In this document: positions 6,247 through 7,359 of the stretch, in pieces
Numbering within the stretch: position 1 is the first letter of the stretch
Layout of the letters: every line of letters starts with the position of its first letter
Origin: an uncultured candidate division Zixibacteria bacterium
GTDB taxonomy: Bacteria > Zixibacteria > MSB-5A5 > GN15 > FEB-12
DNA length: 7,359 nucleotides
Direction: 5' to 3'
Assembly: GCA_913009765.1 (NCBI GenBank)
Contig: CAJVYT010000212.1
Location: 1 to 7,359 of the forward strand
Position numbers and translations under genes: made by a program
Notes under the pieces: model-generated
Database searches by the model: none
Told to the model about the DNA's origin: nothing
Seen by the model: the letters and a program-made list of their open reading frames with translations, nothing else

Positions 6247-7359
6247 ACATCCTCCCTAAACTGCATAGAATGCAGGCGGTTGTATAAACCATTTTGCTGC
6301 AAGAGAATTTCATGTCTGCCCTGTTCAACAATTCGTCCTTTATCTATAACTAAAATCCTATCAGCATTTTTAATTGTAGAGAGACGATGAGCTATAACCA
6401 TTGAAGTACGGTTTTGCATCATTCTGTCAATAGCTTCCTGTACAAGCATTTCAGATTCGGTGTCAAGAGCCGATGTTGCTTCATCAAAAATAAGTATCTG
6501 CGGATTTTTCAAAATAGCTCGGGCAATAGCAAGTCTCTGTCTTTGACCACCTGAGAGTTTCACGCCGCGATTACCTACCGGGGTATTATATTTATCTGTA
6601 AACTCTTCTATAAACTGATGAGCGTTGGCAATCTTGGCAGCTTTAATAACATCATCCTGCGAGGCATCTTCCATGCCATAGGCAATATTGTTAAAAATTG
6701 TATCGTTGAACAAATAAATCTCCTGTGTCACTATACCCATAAGAGAACGAAGCGAGCTTAGGGTGATATTTTTAATATCAACACCATCAATTGAAATACT
6801 GCCTTCTTGGGGGTCATAGAAACGAGGCATTAAGTCCAAAAGTGTTGATTTTCCCCCACCGGAAGGTCCAACAAAAGCTACCACCTCACCCTGTTTCACA
6901 TCAAATGAAACATTATCAATAACTTTTTCATTCTCAATATAATTAAAACTGACATTTTTATAAGAAATTTTGTCGTTAAAAGTTTTTACTGATCTTGCAT
7001 ACGGTGAATCAACAATATTTTCTTTTGTATCTAAAACTTCAAAAACACGTTCAGCGGCAGCCATTCCCTCTTGGATTTTAATATGAATCTGGGAAAGCGA
7101 TTTCACCGGTTTAATAAGCTGCAGCATCGCCAATAGATAGGTCATAAAGTCACCGGCATCTAAGGCACCCTTGTTATCAATAATATCATTGCCGGCATAC
7201 AAAAGAATTATGACACCGGCAAGAGTTGCCAATGTATCATTTATGGGAGATGCAAGATGTCTTATGCGGGTCATTCTCAAAAGAGATTTGAAATAGTCAT
7301 ACGTTGCCGCAAAGAATTTTTTTATCTCAAACTGTTCCATTGAAAATGCTTTTACGATG
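6243..7359 (-). CDS. msbA: MsbA-like lipid A/LPS ABC exporter, 5' end beyond the window
   Basis: C-terminal part (about 371 residues) of a half-transporter with fused membrane and ATPase domains, the type that flips lipid A-core across the inner membrane as a homodimer. The frame stays open to the right edge and reads IVKAFSMEQFE there, matching the intracellular-loop block (VVKAFxxExxE) inside MsbA-type proteins. The ATG at 7340 is therefore an internal Met; about 200 N-terminal residues with the first membrane helices are missing. Counting from that Met: last membrane helices about 33-80, A-loop Tyr134, Walker A GPSGGGKST (158-166), Q-loop Gln206, signature LSGGQ (262-266), Walker B ILIFDE (282-287) with Glu287, D-loop SALD, switch His318. 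All ATPase elements are intact, so an active exporter. Other lipid or drug exporters of this subfamily look alike; the LPS glycosyltransferase neighbours favour MsbA. First gene visible of the operon. Confidence 0.9.
   Translation of the reverse strand, partial: IVKAFSMEQFEIKKFFAATYDYFKSLLRMTRIRHLASPINDTLATLAGVIILLYAGNDIIDNKGALDAGDFMTYLLAMLQLIKPVKSLSQIHIKIQEGMAAAERVFEVLDTKENIVDSPYARSVKTFNDKISYKNVSFNYIENEKVIDNVSFDVKQGEVVAFVGPSGGGKSTLLDLMPRFYDPQEGSISIDGVDIKNITLSSLRSLMGIVTQEIYLFNDTIFNNIAYGMEDASQDDVIKAAKIANAHQFIEEFTDKYNTPVGNRGVKLSGGQRQRLAIARAILKNPQILIFDEATSALDTESEMLVQEAIDRMMQNRTSMVIAHRLSTIKNADRILVIDKGRIVEQGRHEILLQQNGLYNRLHSMQFREDV
6251..6257 (-). promoter_or_regulatory. Strong Shine-Dalgarno for the GT4 gene
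   Basis: On the minus strand AGGGAGG lies 4 nt before the ATG at 6246, inside the end of the ABC transporter gene. A second ATG sits 4 nt upstream of the first (ATGTATGA) in another frame, directly abutting the Shine-Dalgarno. Spacing and protein homology make 6246 the real start. Confidence 0.75.

Noticed and set aside
6095..6331. 78-codon minus-strand frame across the ABC/GT4 junction
   Set aside because: Overlaps two well-supported genes out of frame and shows no domain; it uses the ATG that abuts the Shine-Dalgarno.
62..7359. Mobile element, CRISPR, phage or defence-system signatures
   Set aside because: No inverted terminal repeats, transposase or integrase motifs, direct-repeat arrays or tRNA-like sequences seen by eye; the whole stretch is accounted for by housekeeping-type envelope and stringent-response genes.

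Overview
This 7.4 kb window is one end of an assembled contig. Positions 1-61 are an untrimmed Illumina TruSeq P7/index adapter, not biology. Genomic DNA starts at about 62. Everything after that is coding on the minus strand, so transcription runs from right to left: 5'-truncated MsbA-type ABC exporter, GT4 glycosyltransferase, GT9 heptosyltransferase-family enzyme, GT2 WaaE/KdtX-like glycosyltransferase, second GT9 enzyme, then a long RelA/SpoT-family (p)ppGpp synthetase/hydrolase.

The genes are extremely tightly packed. Three junctions are 4-nt ATGA overlaps or equivalent, one is best read as a 1-nt TGATG overlap, and the last gap is 6 nt. There is no intergenic space for a promoter, terminator or RNA gene, so the six genes look like part of one translationally coupled operon. 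Its promoter and first gene(s) lie beyond the right edge.

The organism is a Gram-negative-type (diderm) bacterium: an MsbA-like lipid flippase beside two ADP-heptose-type GT9 enzymes and a WaaE-like GT2 points to lipopolysaccharide inner-core synthesis and export. The DNA is visibly AT-rich. The gene order does not match the classical enterobacterial waa locus, and a long Rel at the end of an LPS cluster is not the rpoZ-spoT arrangement. The low GC and compact architecture would fit an uncultured or environmental lineage, but I cannot name a phylum from this sequence.

Functionally, the glycosyltransferases would build the core oligosaccharide on lipid A at the cytoplasmic face, MsbA would flip the product across the inner membrane, and the Rel enzyme could tie expression of the cluster to growth or starvation status. 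That last link is inferred from gene order alone. I found no mobile element, CRISPR array, structural RNA or new defence-type system. The most useful second-look points are the adapter, the placement of rel, an RFHD variant in the Rel synthetase motif, and start-codon corrections.
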